DNA of 64,000 bases. Origin: Pigmentibacter sp. JX0631. Its GTDB lineage: Bacteria; Bdellovibrionota_B; Oligoflexia; Silvanigrellales; Silvanigrellaceae. The position numbers and the translations under genes were made by a program. Below, one piece after another: positions 1 through 8,364 of this stretch. The notes beneath the pieces are model-generated. The model had not been told where the DNA came from. It saw only the letters and a program-made list of their open reading frames with translations, and did not search any database. Where the stretch lies: assembly GCF_029873255.1 (NCBI RefSeq), contig NZ_CP123622.1, positions 1,383,501 through 1,447,500 of the forward strand. Reading direction: 5' to 3'. Each line of letters opens with the position of its first letter. Position 1 is the first letter of the stretch.

Positions 1-191
1 AGAACTGATAATTTTTTATTTATACTTTCGTCTAAGTATTGATATTTTAATAAAACTTTAGTTTCATTCATCTTAATACTATCAAAAGAACTTGAAAAAA
101 ATTTAAAATAAAAAATAATAGCACAAATTAATATAGCTATTAATATACTTATAATTCCTATAATTTTTTTATGTCTTGAAACATTTTCCAT
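1..191 (-). CDS. N-terminus of a membrane-anchored protein (partial, runs off the left edge)
   Basis: An ATG at 191-189 on the minus strand opens a reading frame that stays open to the window edge (63 codons). It begins with a short basic stretch (MENVSRHKK), then a hydrophobic segment over residues 10-30 that looks like a signal anchor, then a polar region. It overlaps the end of the preceding DUF1175 gene by 34 bases, which suggests co-translation. In Enterobacteria the DUF1175 gene (yfaT) neighbours yfaA, which encodes a DUF2138 protein with a membrane anchor, so this could be the equivalent gene. That is inference from gene order only, because too little sequence is visible to assign a family. 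Confidence 0.55.
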   Translation of the reverse strand, partial: MENVSRHKKIIGIISILIAILICAIIFYFKFFSSSFDSIKMNETKVLLKYQYLDESINKKLSV

Positions 192-742
192 TTATAAATT
201 CCTACAAAAAAAGGATTTCTATTATTTGGTAACCATTGAGGATCAGGAGAATTAAGTAAATCATTGATTGATACTATTCGAATTTTTGCATTTTTCCCTT
301 TTCCTCCATTATGATACATAACTAAAGATTTATTATAAACTTTTCCAACATATAGCATTAAATGCCATGGCTCTAAGGCATTACTATTCTTATTAAATGC
401 AAGAATATCTCCAGGTAATAAATCATTTACATTTTTTGAAACATATTCAAAATTATAGGTAACTAAATTTTCAGCATCTGCAAATGAAGAATATTTGGAA
501 TTTGATATTTCCCAGATATTTGGAAAATTTGGAAATAAAGATCTAGCTTCTTCTGAAACACTTGGAAAATATAATTTTTCAGGAATTTGCAGAATGTTTC
601 TTTGTTTTAAAGTACGTTTTTTTAATGCTTCTTTATATGCAAACCTAATAAAACCAGCGCAATCTTGTTGTTCTTTTAACCAGCTAGAACTTATTCTTCT
701 TGCTTGATAAAGAGCTAAATTTACGATAGCTGTTCGCAGCAA
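158..742 (-). CDS. DUF1175 (YfaT-like) protein with an NlpC/P60-like cysteine peptidase signature
   Basis: The 194-aa frame resembles the DUF1175/YfaT family of periplasmic proteins of unknown role. The motif QQDCAGFIRF (Cys28) and the later PGDILAF...PWHLMLYVG (His127) look like the Cys and His motifs of NlpC/P60 hydrolases, so a cell-wall amidase or peptidase role is plausible but unproven. The only standard start in frame is a TTG at 742-740. From there the protein has no signal peptide and loses part of the first conserved helix. The same frame is open upstream through the end of the neighbouring yfaP-like gene (in-frame stop at 827-829) and encodes plausible homologous residues (INLKDEK). 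A one-base slip at the A9 run (812-820 on the plus strand) would join the two frames into one exported protein. The true N-terminus is therefore uncertain. Confidence 0.7.
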   Translation of the reverse strand: MLRTAIVNLALYQARRISSSWLKEQQDCAGFIRFAYKEALKKRTLKQRNILQIPEKLYFPSVSEEARSLFPNFPNIWEISNSKYSSFADAENLVTYNFEYVSKNVNDLLPGDILAFNKNSNALEPWHLMLYVGKVYNKSLVMYHNGGKGKNAKIRIVSINDLLNSPDPQWLPNNRNPFFVGIYKWKMFQDIKKL

Positions 743-807
743 TTTTTCATCTTTTAAGTTAATTAATTTTTTATTTTCAATGGAATTTTTAATATTACTA
801 AAGGTTA

Positions 808-1785
808 TTAATTTTTTTTTATGCTTTTACTTTCTATCTCTGAATAATCTTTAGTTTCTTCCGATGAACTTAAATGAATATTATAATCTTCATTATTTGA
901 ATCATCACTTTTATAATCATTAGAAGATTTCCATTTATCTAATATTTCTTTTGAAATTTCTAATTTAGAGTTTTTTCCATTTTTTGCAGGAACTATGATT
1001 TCTGGTTGTTGATTATTTCCCTTAAACACTACATAAGCTAGAGTTACAGTCTCACCAGGTTTAGCTAAAGGTTTTTCAATATCTTTTTTTAATTGATTTG
1101 GCATTCCTTCATTCGTTATTACAGTAAGTCTTCCTAATGTATGTTGTACTGCGCCACCAGGCCAATAATTTGCATCAATTCTATAAATACCAATTAATGG
1201 TTTTACATTTTGATAAATATAAGGGCCAAATCCTGGTGTATCAAATGAATCTCCTTCTTTATTCAAAAAAAACTTTCCACCCGAAGGTGATTCAGTTTGC
1301 ACCCAATAAACATGAGAACCATCAGGTTCATATATGTGCAAATCAGTATATGCACCATCTGTATCATTACTTAATATTATTTTTAGACCTATAGAAGGAA
1401 TTCGTGCTTCAAAAGTTCTTTTAATGAAAGTTGTTCCTGCTAAATTTCTGCACTCTACAATTACAGTATTTTTTCCTTTTGCAGCTGGAAAAGTTCGACT
1501 AAACGCACCATTTTGGTTTCTTGTAAAATATCTAGAGCCATTTATATTTATGTAAATTGGATTCGCAGTTACGTCTGAACAGGTACCAGAAACAGTTACC
1601 ATTTGATTTAGAGTCCAACCTCCTGAAGGACTTTTTAATGTTAAAACAGGCTTTGTAGTTCCATTTCCTATATTTAAAAAACCTCTTCTGAGTAAAACAT
1701 CTACATTTGCAGAAGCAGTTGCATAACACAAATTTGGAAATGAAATAACTAAAGGCAGCAATAAGTTAACATATTTTAATATCAT
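808..1785 (-). CDS. Secreted DUF2135 (YfaP-like) protein
   Basis: The protein has 325 residues. A Sec signal peptide covers about residues 1-22 (hydrophobic core, likely cleavage after CYA). A first beta-sandwich-like domain spans about 45-127, with LKSPSGGWTLNQMVTVSG as its first strands and a conserved Cys pair. A DUF2135-type domain spans about 130-235, with TDLHIYEPDGSHVYW and GGAVQHTLGRLTV. The C-terminal tail of about 60 residues is acidic, Ser/Asn-rich and probably disordered. In enterobacteria yfaP and yfaT lie in the same region as the bacterial alpha-2-macroglobulin gene yfaS, so this pair probably acts in periplasmic or envelope defence. That role is inferred from context. The stop codon falls directly after an A9 run. 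Confidence 0.75.
   Translation of the reverse strand: MILKYVNLLLPLVISFPNLCYATASANVDVLLRRGFLNIGNGTTKPVLTLKSPSGGWTLNQMVTVSGTCSDVTANPIYININGSRYFTRNQNGAFSRTFPAAKGKNTVIVECRNLAGTTFIKRTFEARIPSIGLKIILSNDTDGAYTDLHIYEPDGSHVYWVQTESPSGGKFFLNKEGDSFDTPGFGPYIYQNVKPLIGIYRIDANYWPGGAVQHTLGRLTVITNEGMPNQLKKDIEKPLAKPGETVTLAYVVFKGNNQQPEIIVPAKNGKNSKLEISKEILDKWKSSNDYKSDDSNNEDYNIHLSSSEETKDYSEIESKSIKKN
812..820 (-). repeat. Homopolymer A9 (minus strand) at the yfaP/yfaT frame break
   Basis: Nine consecutive A residues on the minus strand encode the last lysines of the YfaP-like protein just before its TAA. Adding one A, or slipping the ribosome by -1, bypasses that TAA and enters the open frame of the downstream DUF1175 gene without meeting another stop. 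It is therefore either a slippage site or a place where an indel error would matter. Confidence 0.6.
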
Positions 1786-1811
1786 TTAGAAACCCAATAA
1801 TAAAATAATAG

Positions 1812-3197
1812 CTAATTCATTCTTTGCATTATTCCTACAAACATTGTGTCCGAGTTTTCAAAAGGAGAACCAAGCATTTTTTGCTCTTTTAAAATAAAAT
1901 TATTATTTCGCATTAGAAATTTTTCAATAATTTTTTCATTCTCTTCATAAATCCAACTGCAAGTGGAATATACAAGGTAACCAGCTTCTCTTACTCCTAA
2001 ACTTGCATTTTGTAAAATATTCAACTGCAGTTTAGTTAACTCTTCAATATTATTTTGTATTATTCTATACTTGGAATCAGGATTTCTTCGCCAAGTTCCT
2101 GAAGAGGAACAAGGAGCATCTACTAGCACCCAATCAAACCCATTTTTATTTTCAACTTCTTTTGCAAATTTAGGAAGACTGTTACCTTCCCACTTGATAC
2201 AACGAATATTAAAAAAACCGCTTTTTTTTGCTCTCTTTTTTAACTCTTCTAGTTTATATTCTCTAATATCAGAAGCATAAATAACTCCCTTATTGTTTAA
2301 ATAACTAGCTATTTGTTGAGTTTTACCACCGCCTCCAGCACAAGAATCCCAGACAAACTGCCCATTTTTTACTTGAATATTTTGTCCAATTTGCTGACTT
2401 GCAAGATCTTGAATTTCAAATAACCCATCTCTAAAAGATCTCAATGCAAAAATCCCACCTTTTACCTCTTGTAACATTATTATTCCAGGCAAATAGATAG
2501 AAGCTTTATATCCTTCTTGTATTAATTCTTTTAAAACATTTTCTGTTTCCGAAGAATTATTTAACCTTATCCACATAGGTGGCCTTGATTCTAGGGATTG
2601 AAATAATATATTTTGTTTTTCCGCATCCCAATTTGAATAATTAAATCTGATATTAAAATGTTCAAAATAATACAAAGGAACACTATAATAAATCATTTTA
2701 GATTCTAGTGAATTATTATTTTCAAGAGAATTGATTAAAGCTTCATAAATTTTTTTTTCTTCAGGAAATAAATCTTCAGGAATTTTAAAACTTGTATTTT
2801 CAGGAGTATCTTTTGCTGAAAAATATCGAAATCTTATCCATAAATAAAATCGCTCTGTATTTATGGCTGAAAATGCTTTTATAATATTTATTTCTTTTGA
2901 GTATTTTTTTGTAAAAGAAGAAAAAAAATCTTTGAATTCTAAAAAATTATTTTTTTTTATCGCTATAAAATATTCTTCAGCAAATAATGCAAAATAGCCG
3001 TATCTTATAGCAGCAAAAATTCCTTCACTATACCAACGTCTATCTTTGCTACCATACTTCGAATTTTTGGCAAATTCTTGTGACAACCAACGGTCTATTT
3101 GCGGTAGTGAGTCTTGAGTTACAATATTATTCCACAGTTTATATAAATGCCCCCAACGACCTTCAAAATTTTTAACGTTAGACATTTCAGAACTCAT
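1812..3197 (-). CDS. rsmB: RsmB/NOL1-NOP2-Sun family rRNA (cytosine-C5) methyltransferase
   Basis: The 461-aa protein has the complete SAM-dependent RNA m5C methyltransferase signature: motif I WDSCAGGGGKT (283-293), motif IV DAPCSSSGTWRRNPD (360-374, Cys363) and motif VI YSTCS (410-414, Cys413). The two cysteines are the pair used for covalent catalysis and product release. An N-terminal region of about 200 residues corresponds to the NusB-like/RNA-binding part of RsmB-type enzymes, although it is divergent. RsmB methylates C967 of 16S rRNA in E. coli, and the exact target here cannot be read from sequence. The gene follows der with only 2 bases between them, so the two are probably co-transcribed. 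Motif I reads AGGGG where the family usually has AAPGG, a mild deviation. Confidence 0.85.
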   Translation of the reverse strand: MSSEMSNVKNFEGRWGHLYKLWNNIVTQDSLPQIDRWLSQEFAKNSKYGSKDRRWYSEGIFAAIRYGYFALFAEEYFIAIKKNNFLEFKDFFSSFTKKYSKEINIIKAFSAINTERFYLWIRFRYFSAKDTPENTSFKIPEDLFPEEKKIYEALINSLENNNSLESKMIYYSVPLYYFEHFNIRFNYSNWDAEKQNILFQSLESRPPMWIRLNNSSETENVLKELIQEGYKASIYLPGIIMLQEVKGGIFALRSFRDGLFEIQDLASQQIGQNIQVKNGQFVWDSCAGGGGKTQQIASYLNNKGVIYASDIREYKLEELKKRAKKSGFFNIRCIKWEGNSLPKFAKEVENKNGFDWVLVDAPCSSSGTWRRNPDSKYRIIQNNIEELTKLQLNILQNASLGVREAGYLVYSTCSWIYEENEKIIEKFLMRNNNFILKEQKMLGSPFENSDTMFVGIMQRMN

Positions 3198-3199
3198 TC

Positions 3200-4705
3200 T
3201 TATTCCTCTAAATCATCATCAAAAAATTCAATCTCAGACCCATCTAAAGATTTCATATCATCATTCGTTAAAGATCTAATATCATCATCATAATTACGAT
3301 CTTTTAAGAAACGAGCGCCTTTATTTGTTTTAACGCGTTCCCCTTTTTCATCTAGTGGAGAACGAGATCTTTCTCTAAAAATAATTGATATAGGAATATT
3401 TTTATAATTAAATGCCTCTCTAAAGGCATTTTCAAAATATCTTTTATAACTAAAATGTAAATCTTGAGGATGTGAACAGAATATAATAAATCTGGGCGGT
3501 AAAGTACCAACTTGGGTTGCATAGAAGAATTTAATTCTTTTAGATTTATTTTTTACCATTGGTGGTGTGTGTTTTAATAAAACTTCTTTCAGTACGTTAT
3601 TAACCTGGGAAGTAGAATTTCTTTTGTTACTTTGATCGTATAGATCTAAACATAAAGGAATTAATTTACTCACCCGTAAATTTTCTAGTGCACTAACAAA
3701 AACTACTGGAGCATATCTTAAATATCTTAAATCTAAGTGTAATTTTTCAGTAAAATCATTTACTGTTTTAGAATTTTTGTCTTTTATTAAATCCCATTTA
3801 TTTACAACAATTAAAATTGGTTTGCGTAATTCAAAAGCATAGCCTGCTACACGGGCATCACCATCCGTCGCTCCGTCTTCCGCATTTATGACTAAAACAG
3901 AAACATCAGACTCTTCTAAACAAGAGACACTTCTAAACGCTGAAAACCGTTCAAGTTTATCTGCCATTCGACTTTTTCGACGAATTCCTGCTGTATCAAT
4001 AACTTGCAATTCTCTGCCATGGTACTTCAAAAAAGCATCTACCGTATCACGAGTTGTACCAGGACGATCATCAACAATTGAACGAGTTTCTCCTACAAGT
4101 CTGTTTAAAATAGAGGATTTACCGACATTTGGACGACCAATAATGGAAAGTTTTATGGGGGGATTTTCTAAATCATTTTCTTTAATTTTACTTGAATTTG
4201 CAAAAATTTCAGTTGCAGCATCAAGCAAGTGACCCATTCCTCTATTATGTTCAGCACTTACAGGAAATATCTTAGATACTCCAAGTTTTCTAAACTCTTC
4301 TACAAAAATATCATCTTTTGGCAAATCGCATTTATTCACGCACACTATAAAGTTTTTTTCTGATTTTCGGAGTCTTCTGATCAATTCAGAATCTATAGGA
4401 TGAATTCCCTCTCTACCGTCAACAACAAAAATGACCGTTTCAGCTTCTTCAATAGCAAGTTCAGCTTGTTCAACCAATTGTATTTTGATGTTATCTTTAG
4501 AGGTTGGTTCAAATCCACCCGTATCGCAAAGATAAAAAAGTTCCCCATTATGTTCAGCTCTGCCAAAAATACGATCTCGGGTAACCCCAGGTTCGTTGTG
4601 CACTAAGCTTTTGCGCTCACGTATAATGCGGTTGAACAAGGAACTTTTTCCTACATTTGGGCGTCCTACCAAAGCTACAAGACGTGTATATGTTCTTAAA
4701 GTCAT
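3200..4705 (-). CDS. der: Ribosome-assembly GTPase Der (EngA), double Era-like GTPase
   Basis: The 501-aa protein carries two consecutive GTPase domains. G1 motifs are at 14-22 (GRPNVGKSS) and 190-198 (GRPNVGKSS). The matching G4 motifs are NKCD (about 124) and NKWD (302-305), and DTGG and DTAG are the G3 motifs. A C-terminal KH-like domain follows (about 370-450). Der acts in 50S subunit maturation and is essential in most bacteria. The last 50 residues are charged and end in an acidic tail (EIEFFDDDLEE) beyond the usual KH domain, which makes the protein slightly longer than the E. coli form. It is divergently transcribed from the pcnB/cca-like gene and is probably the first gene of a der-rsmB unit. 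Confidence 0.97.
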   Translation of the reverse strand: MTLRTYTRLVALVGRPNVGKSSLFNRIIRERKSLVHNEPGVTRDRIFGRAEHNGELFYLCDTGGFEPTSKDNIKIQLVEQAELAIEEAETVIFVVDGREGIHPIDSELIRRLRKSEKNFIVCVNKCDLPKDDIFVEEFRKLGVSKIFPVSAEHNRGMGHLLDAATEIFANSSKIKENDLENPPIKLSIIGRPNVGKSSILNRLVGETRSIVDDRPGTTRDTVDAFLKYHGRELQVIDTAGIRRKSRMADKLERFSAFRSVSCLEESDVSVLVINAEDGATDGDARVAGYAFELRKPILIVVNKWDLIKDKNSKTVNDFTEKLHLDLRYLRYAPVVFVSALENLRVSKLIPLCLDLYDQSNKRNSTSQVNNVLKEVLLKHTPPMVKNKSKRIKFFYATQVGTLPPRFIIFCSHPQDLHFSYKRYFENAFREAFNYKNIPISIIFRERSRSPLDEKGERVKTNKGARFLKDRNYDDDIRSLTNDDMKSLDGSEIEFFDDDLEE

Positions 4706-4793
4706 TTTTGAGTGATCCTGTTTCTATCTTTTAAAATATGCTAAATGCTATTCCAGATGCCATGATCCTTAAATAATCGTTGAGGCTAAAAAG

Positions 4794-4818
4794 GGCTAAT
4801 CTATGAGGCATCATAGCC
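4794..4818 (+). promoter_or_regulatory. Overlapping inverted repeats in the der/pcnB divergent intergenic region
   Basis: The segment contains a perfect hairpin CTATGA-GGCA-TCATAG (4801-4816). Overlapping it is an alternative pairing of GGCTA (4794-4798) with TAGCC (4814-4818). The two pairings exclude each other. The element ends about 25 bases before the GTG start of the nucleotidyltransferase gene, so it would be in the 5' leader if transcription starts upstream. It could also be an operator. Function is unknown. Confidence 0.35.
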
Positions 4819-4843
4819 AATCAACCTGCATAACGGAAAATTT

Positions 4844-6211
4844 GTGAAACATAAAGCGCTTTTTAAAAATAAGGAGTTTTCTCCTTACTCAAATGTCCGC
4901 AAATCTAGAATATTTGTTTCTGCTAAACAAATTTGCTCCATTCTTCAAAAAAATGGATATGAAGCTTATGTTGTGGGTGGAGCCGTAAGAGATCTTGTCA
5001 TCCGACCCAATTTAGTTCCAAAAGATCTTGATATTGCAACATCTGCTCTTCCCTCAGAAATTAAACAACTCTTTGAAAATAGTCGATTTGTTGGGGAATC
5101 ATTTGGAGTATGTCTCGTCCAACATAATGATATTTCCTTTGAAGTAACTACTTTTCGGAAAGATGGAGAATACATAGACAGAAGAAGGCCTGCAAATGTA
5201 ACAAAAGGAACGTTTCAGGAAGATGCCAATAGAAGAGATTTCACTATCAACTGTTTATACTTTGACCCCATAAAAAATAAAATTTTGGATCCCCACAATG
5301 GTTTGCATGATATTCGCCAGAAAATCATCCAATGTGTTGGGGACGCTGATAGTCGTCTGCATGAAGATGCTTTAAGAATCATTAGGATGTGTAGATTTTC
5401 AGCAAATTTACACTTTCAAATATCTGACGAATGTGTTCTTGCTGGTAAGCGTAAATCAGATGGAATTTATTTGCTTAGTAAAGAAAGAATTTTGCTTGAG
5501 TTTAAAAAAATAAAACTAGGTCGTTTTTACTTTTTTTATGAAAATATTAATAAAATATTAGATATTAGTTTAGTCTTTTTTCCTAACTACTTAAAAGATT
5601 CTTCAAATTCAAATAAAAGTATTATTAAAAACACTATTAATACTAGCAAAATAAAAATAGATACCCCATATCCTTTTTTCAATTTTCTAAAAACATTTTT
5701 ATATATTAATGATATTAATTTAAAAAATTATGAGCTCATGTTACAGCAATTTGACCAATGGCCATTAACATCTGAAGATAAAAAAATTTGCTCACTATTT
5801 TTAAAAGCCATCCATTTAAAAGAGCACATACCCCCTCAAACAGAAATAGAAGTAACAGATTTTATCTTTTTTGAGATATTAGTTAGTTTACAGAATATTT
5901 CGCAGTGTTTGGCATACGGCATATTTATTAATTTATCAGTATTTATTAAGGACCCATTGCTGAAAGAAACATTATATAAAATGATTGAATTTTCAAGTCA
6001 AAATAAAACACCAACCATAAACTCTAGTGAAGTTGTTAAACAAGTAAAAATTTATGCTTATGAAAAAAAATATATATCTGTAGTTATTAAGTATTTACAA
6101 TATATATACTTAAAAAAAGGAATAATGCCAAAAATTCAAAGTATCTTGCAATTTAAAAATCAATTTTTTAAAGAATATTTTGAAATATTAACTCTATTAA
6201 ACAAAAAGTAA
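4844..6211 (+). CDS. Class II poly(A) polymerase / CCA tRNA nucleotidyltransferase family protein
   Basis: The 455-aa protein starts at GTG. The N-terminal nucleotidyltransferase domain shows VVGGAVRDL (44-51) and the catalytic DLDIAT (Asp61, Asp63), followed by RRDFTINCLYFDP and HEDALRIIRMCRFSA, the usual head and neck motifs of class II enzymes. This family includes PcnB, which adds poly(A) tails to RNA, and Cca, which repairs tRNA 3' ends. The visible motifs do not separate the two activities. The RRDFTIN and DALRIIR motifs and the long divergent C-terminal half without an HD domain fit a PcnB-like or single-function enzyme. The C-terminal half (about 220 onward) is very Lys/Asn/Ile-rich. 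It is followed after 3 bases by trmJ, making an RNA-processing pair. Confidence 0.85.
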   Translation: MKHKALFKNKEFSPYSNVRKSRIFVSAKQICSILQKNGYEAYVVGGAVRDLVIRPNLVPKDLDIATSALPSEIKQLFENSRFVGESFGVCLVQHNDISFEVTTFRKDGEYIDRRRPANVTKGTFQEDANRRDFTINCLYFDPIKNKILDPHNGLHDIRQKIIQCVGDADSRLHEDALRIIRMCRFSANLHFQISDECVLAGKRKSDGIYLLSKERILLEFKKIKLGRFYFFYENINKILDISLVFFPNYLKDSSNSNKSIIKNTINTSKIKIDTPYPFFNFLKTFLYINDINLKNYELMLQQFDQWPLTSEDKKICSLFLKAIHLKEHIPPQTEIEVTDFIFFEILVSLQNISQCLAYGIFINLSVFIKDPLLKETLYKMIEFSSQNKTPTINSSEVVKQVKIYAYEKKYISVVIKYLQYIYLKKGIMPKIQSILQFKNQFFKEYFEILTLLNKK

Positions 6212-6214
6212 CAA

Positions 6215-6961
6215 ATGAATCAAAAAAGTATTTGCATTATATTAGTTTGTCCTGAACATCCTAGCAATATTGGCTCTGTCGCTAGAGCAATGAATAATAT
6301 GGGAGTGTCAGAATTAAGATTAGTGAATCCTTGCGACTATTTAAAGCATGGCAGTGAAAGTGCTATGTCGTTGGCTATGCATTCCCATACCATATTGCTA
6401 AATGCGAAAGTCTATTCATCATTGCAAGATGCTGTTTCTGATAAAAATTTTATAATTGGTACTACGAATAGAATTCGCGGTCATCACAAATTTCTTCACT
6501 CCGCATGGACAATAAAAGAACTTTTAAAAACAAATAACGATTTTACTTTTGTCTTTGGGAGAGAATCTTCAGGATTAACAAATTCAGAAATAGACCTTTG
6601 TAATCATCTTTTGACAATTCCAACTTTTGGTACTTCACATTCTCTTAATCTTGCTCAAGCAGTTATGGTTGTTTTGTATGAAACAAGTAAATACTTAAAT
6701 TCAGAAGTGAACGCCATTCAACCAAGCTTTAAATATAAAACAACAGCTAATTCAGAGCATATTGAAATGCTAAAAAACAATATCATGTCTTTTCTACAAA
6801 AAATTAATTACATTAAAAATGGCAATGACAAAAAAAGAAAAAGTGTTTTTTCTAAATTATTGGCAGAAAAAAAATTAACAGCAAAAGAAGTGAATATCAT
6901 TCAAGGAATTATTCAGAAAGCTGAAAATAAAATAGATTCTTTAATCAATGGAAGGCAGTAA
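6215..6961 (+). CDS. trmJ: TrmJ-like tRNA/rRNA 2'-O-methyltransferase (SPOUT family)
   Basis: The 248-aa protein begins with LVCPEHPSNIGSVARAMNN, the typical N-terminal motif of SpoU/TrmH group enzymes. It also has the knot motifs FVFGRESSGLTNSE and IPTFGTSHSLNLAQAV. The match to LaSMT/TrmJ, which methylates the ribose at position 32 of certain tRNAs, is better than to TrmH, because of the spacing and the C-terminal helical extension. SAM is bound in the trefoil knot. The gene starts 3 bases after the nucleotidyltransferase gene. Its last 21 bases overlap the end of the convergent propeller gene. Confidence 0.88.
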   Translation: MNQKSICIILVCPEHPSNIGSVARAMNNMGVSELRLVNPCDYLKHGSESAMSLAMHSHTILLNAKVYSSLQDAVSDKNFIIGTTNRIRGHHKFLHSAWTIKELLKTNNDFTFVFGRESSGLTNSEIDLCNHLLTIPTFGTSHSLNLAQAVMVVLYETSKYLNSEVNAIQPSFKYKTTANSEHIEMLKNNIMSFLQKINYIKNGNDKKRKSVFSKLLAEKKLTAKEVNIIQGIIQKAENKIDSLINGRQ

Positions 6962-8071
6962 ATCAAATTTTTTCTTAAATGCATATATTTTATGATCAAA
7001 ACCACTTACATAAAATGCATCATTATCACCTGTTAAAATATTTGAATAAATTGGCCCCCCAAGTTTATGACTCCAGACTAGTTTTCCTTCAGGAGAAATT
7101 TCATAAACTTTATAATCAAAAGACCCAACTAGTATATTACCAAATCTATTAAATTGAGGCTTTGAATACACTGTTCCACCGCATTCAAAATCCCATTTTT
7201 TTGTTCCATCTGGGTTCATTGCATATAATTTATGATCATAGGATCCAATATATATAGTCCCATTTTCATCAACTTTAGGGCTAGAATAAATCATTCTTCC
7301 AGTTTTATATTGCCATTTCTTTGTTCCATTAGGATTTAAAGCATAAATATTTGAATCGTACGATCCAAAATAGATAGTTCCATCTTTTGCGAAATCAGGC
7401 GATGAGTAAACATACCCTTCTGTTTCAAACTCCCAATTTTTTATACCGTTTTTATTAATTGAATATAACTTATTATCATTCGATCCAATATAAATATTGC
7501 CTAATTTATCAATACTTGGACTTGCAGAGTAAATTGGGGCATTAGTTTTAAATACCCATTTTTTACTTCCATTTTCGTTAACAGCGTAAAGGTTTCCATC
7601 ATTAGAACCAACATAAACAGTTCCTTGTTGATCAACTACAGGACTTGAATATATATCACCCTCGGTTAGAAATTCCCATTTCTTTTTTCCATTAGGATAT
7701 ATAGCATACAACTTTTTATCTGTAGATCCAAAGTAAATAATACCATTTTTATCCACAAAAGGAGAAGAATAAATTGCGCCATCTGTAAAAACATTCCACA
7801 AAATATTTCCTTTCCTATCAAATGCATATAGTTTTTGATCAAAAGAGCCCACATACATGACACCATTTGTAGATTTTGCAATACTTGAATATAAAATAGA
7901 TCCAGTTGTTATATTCCAATCAAAAATCATTTTAAATGGTATGTTTCTTTGTTTTGTTCTTAGAAATCTTTCAAAATTAATTGCATTATGGGAAGCTACC
8001 GATTTTTTAATGAATATAGAATTTATAGCAATAGAAAATAATAATATTCTAGTTAAACTTAATTTATGCAT
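6941..8071 (-). CDS. Secreted eight-repeat PQQ-like beta-propeller protein
   Basis: I chose the ATG at 8071 because AGAGGTGA (8076-8083) sits four bases upstream and the product then starts with a clean signal peptide (MHKLSLTRILLFSIAINS, cut near VAS). A longer frame upstream lacks these signs. The mature 376-aa precursor holds eight tandem repeats of about 40 residues, each with the core G-S-x-D-x-K-L-Y-A-x followed by GxxKWxF. These are PQQ-enzyme/BamB-like blades and should close into one eight-bladed propeller. No catalytic residues of quinoprotein dehydrogenases are apparent, so a binding or scaffold role in the periplasm or outside the cell is more likely. It is convergent with trmJ. 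The repeats are conserved enough to appear as direct DNA repeats of about 120 bases. Confidence 0.8.
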   Translation of the reverse strand: MHKLSLTRILLFSIAINSIFIKKSVASHNAINFERFLRTKQRNIPFKMIFDWNITTGSILYSSIAKSTNGVMYVGSFDQKLYAFDRKGNILWNVFTDGAIYSSPFVDKNGIIYFGSTDKKLYAIYPNGKKKWEFLTEGDIYSSPVVDQQGTVYVGSNDGNLYAVNENGSKKWVFKTNAPIYSASPSIDKLGNIYIGSNDNKLYSINKNGIKNWEFETEGYVYSSPDFAKDGTIYFGSYDSNIYALNPNGTKKWQYKTGRMIYSSPKVDENGTIYIGSYDHKLYAMNPDGTKKWDFECGGTVYSKPQFNRFGNILVGSFDYKVYEISPEGKLVWSHKLGGPIYSNILTGDNDAFYVSGFDHKIYAFKKKFDLLPSID

Positions 8072-8229
8072 AGAATCACCTCTTCTTATCATCAATGAAA
8101 ATCTAATATCATAAAAGTAACAGCAATTATAGAAAAAAGTGAAAAATGTTTTCACATAATTATTGGGAATGTATTTTAAATCAATTCTATAAAATTTAGA
8201 AAATCTAATTAAGTATCAAAGAATTGCAA

Positions 8230-8326
8230 AAAAATTGGATAAATATATAATAAAATATTAAATTTTTCATTTGTAGTATTAGCTAATATTTAAAATTAAG
8301 TCTTTATTTGATTTTATCCAATTTTT
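8230..8326. repeat. 14-bp perfect inverted repeat with 69-base AT-rich spacer
   Basis: The arm AAAAATTGGATAAA (8230-8243) is repeated inverted at 8313-8326. It lies in the stretch between the propeller gene (starting at 8071) and the end of the P5C dehydrogenase gene, which otherwise shows no gene. It could be a two-site operator for the propeller gene or a weak structure at the dehydrogenase 3' end. There is no GC-rich stem as in a normal terminator. Confidence 0.4.
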
Positions 8327-8364
8327 AATTATGATTATTCAATAAACAACTTTAATCTTTCCAT

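Noticed and set aside
2950..2958. Another nine-base T run, inside the rsmB-like gene
   Set aside because: The reading frame and homology continue intact across it, so it gives no sign of a frameshift.
3888..4232. A 114-codon open frame on the plus strand opposite der
   Set aside because: It mirrors the conserved second GTPase domain of Der and has no independent evidence of coding.
7000..7900. Regularly spaced direct repeats of about 120 bases, at first sight array-like
   Set aside because: They are the coding repeats of the beta-propeller blades, much too long and diverged for a CRISPR array. No CRISPR or cas gene is visible in the window.
6941..8071. Propeller protein as BamB or as a quinoprotein alcohol dehydrogenase
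   Set aside because: There is no lipoprotein cysteine as in BamB, and no adjacent-disulphide or calcium/PQQ ligand motifs of the dehydrogenases.
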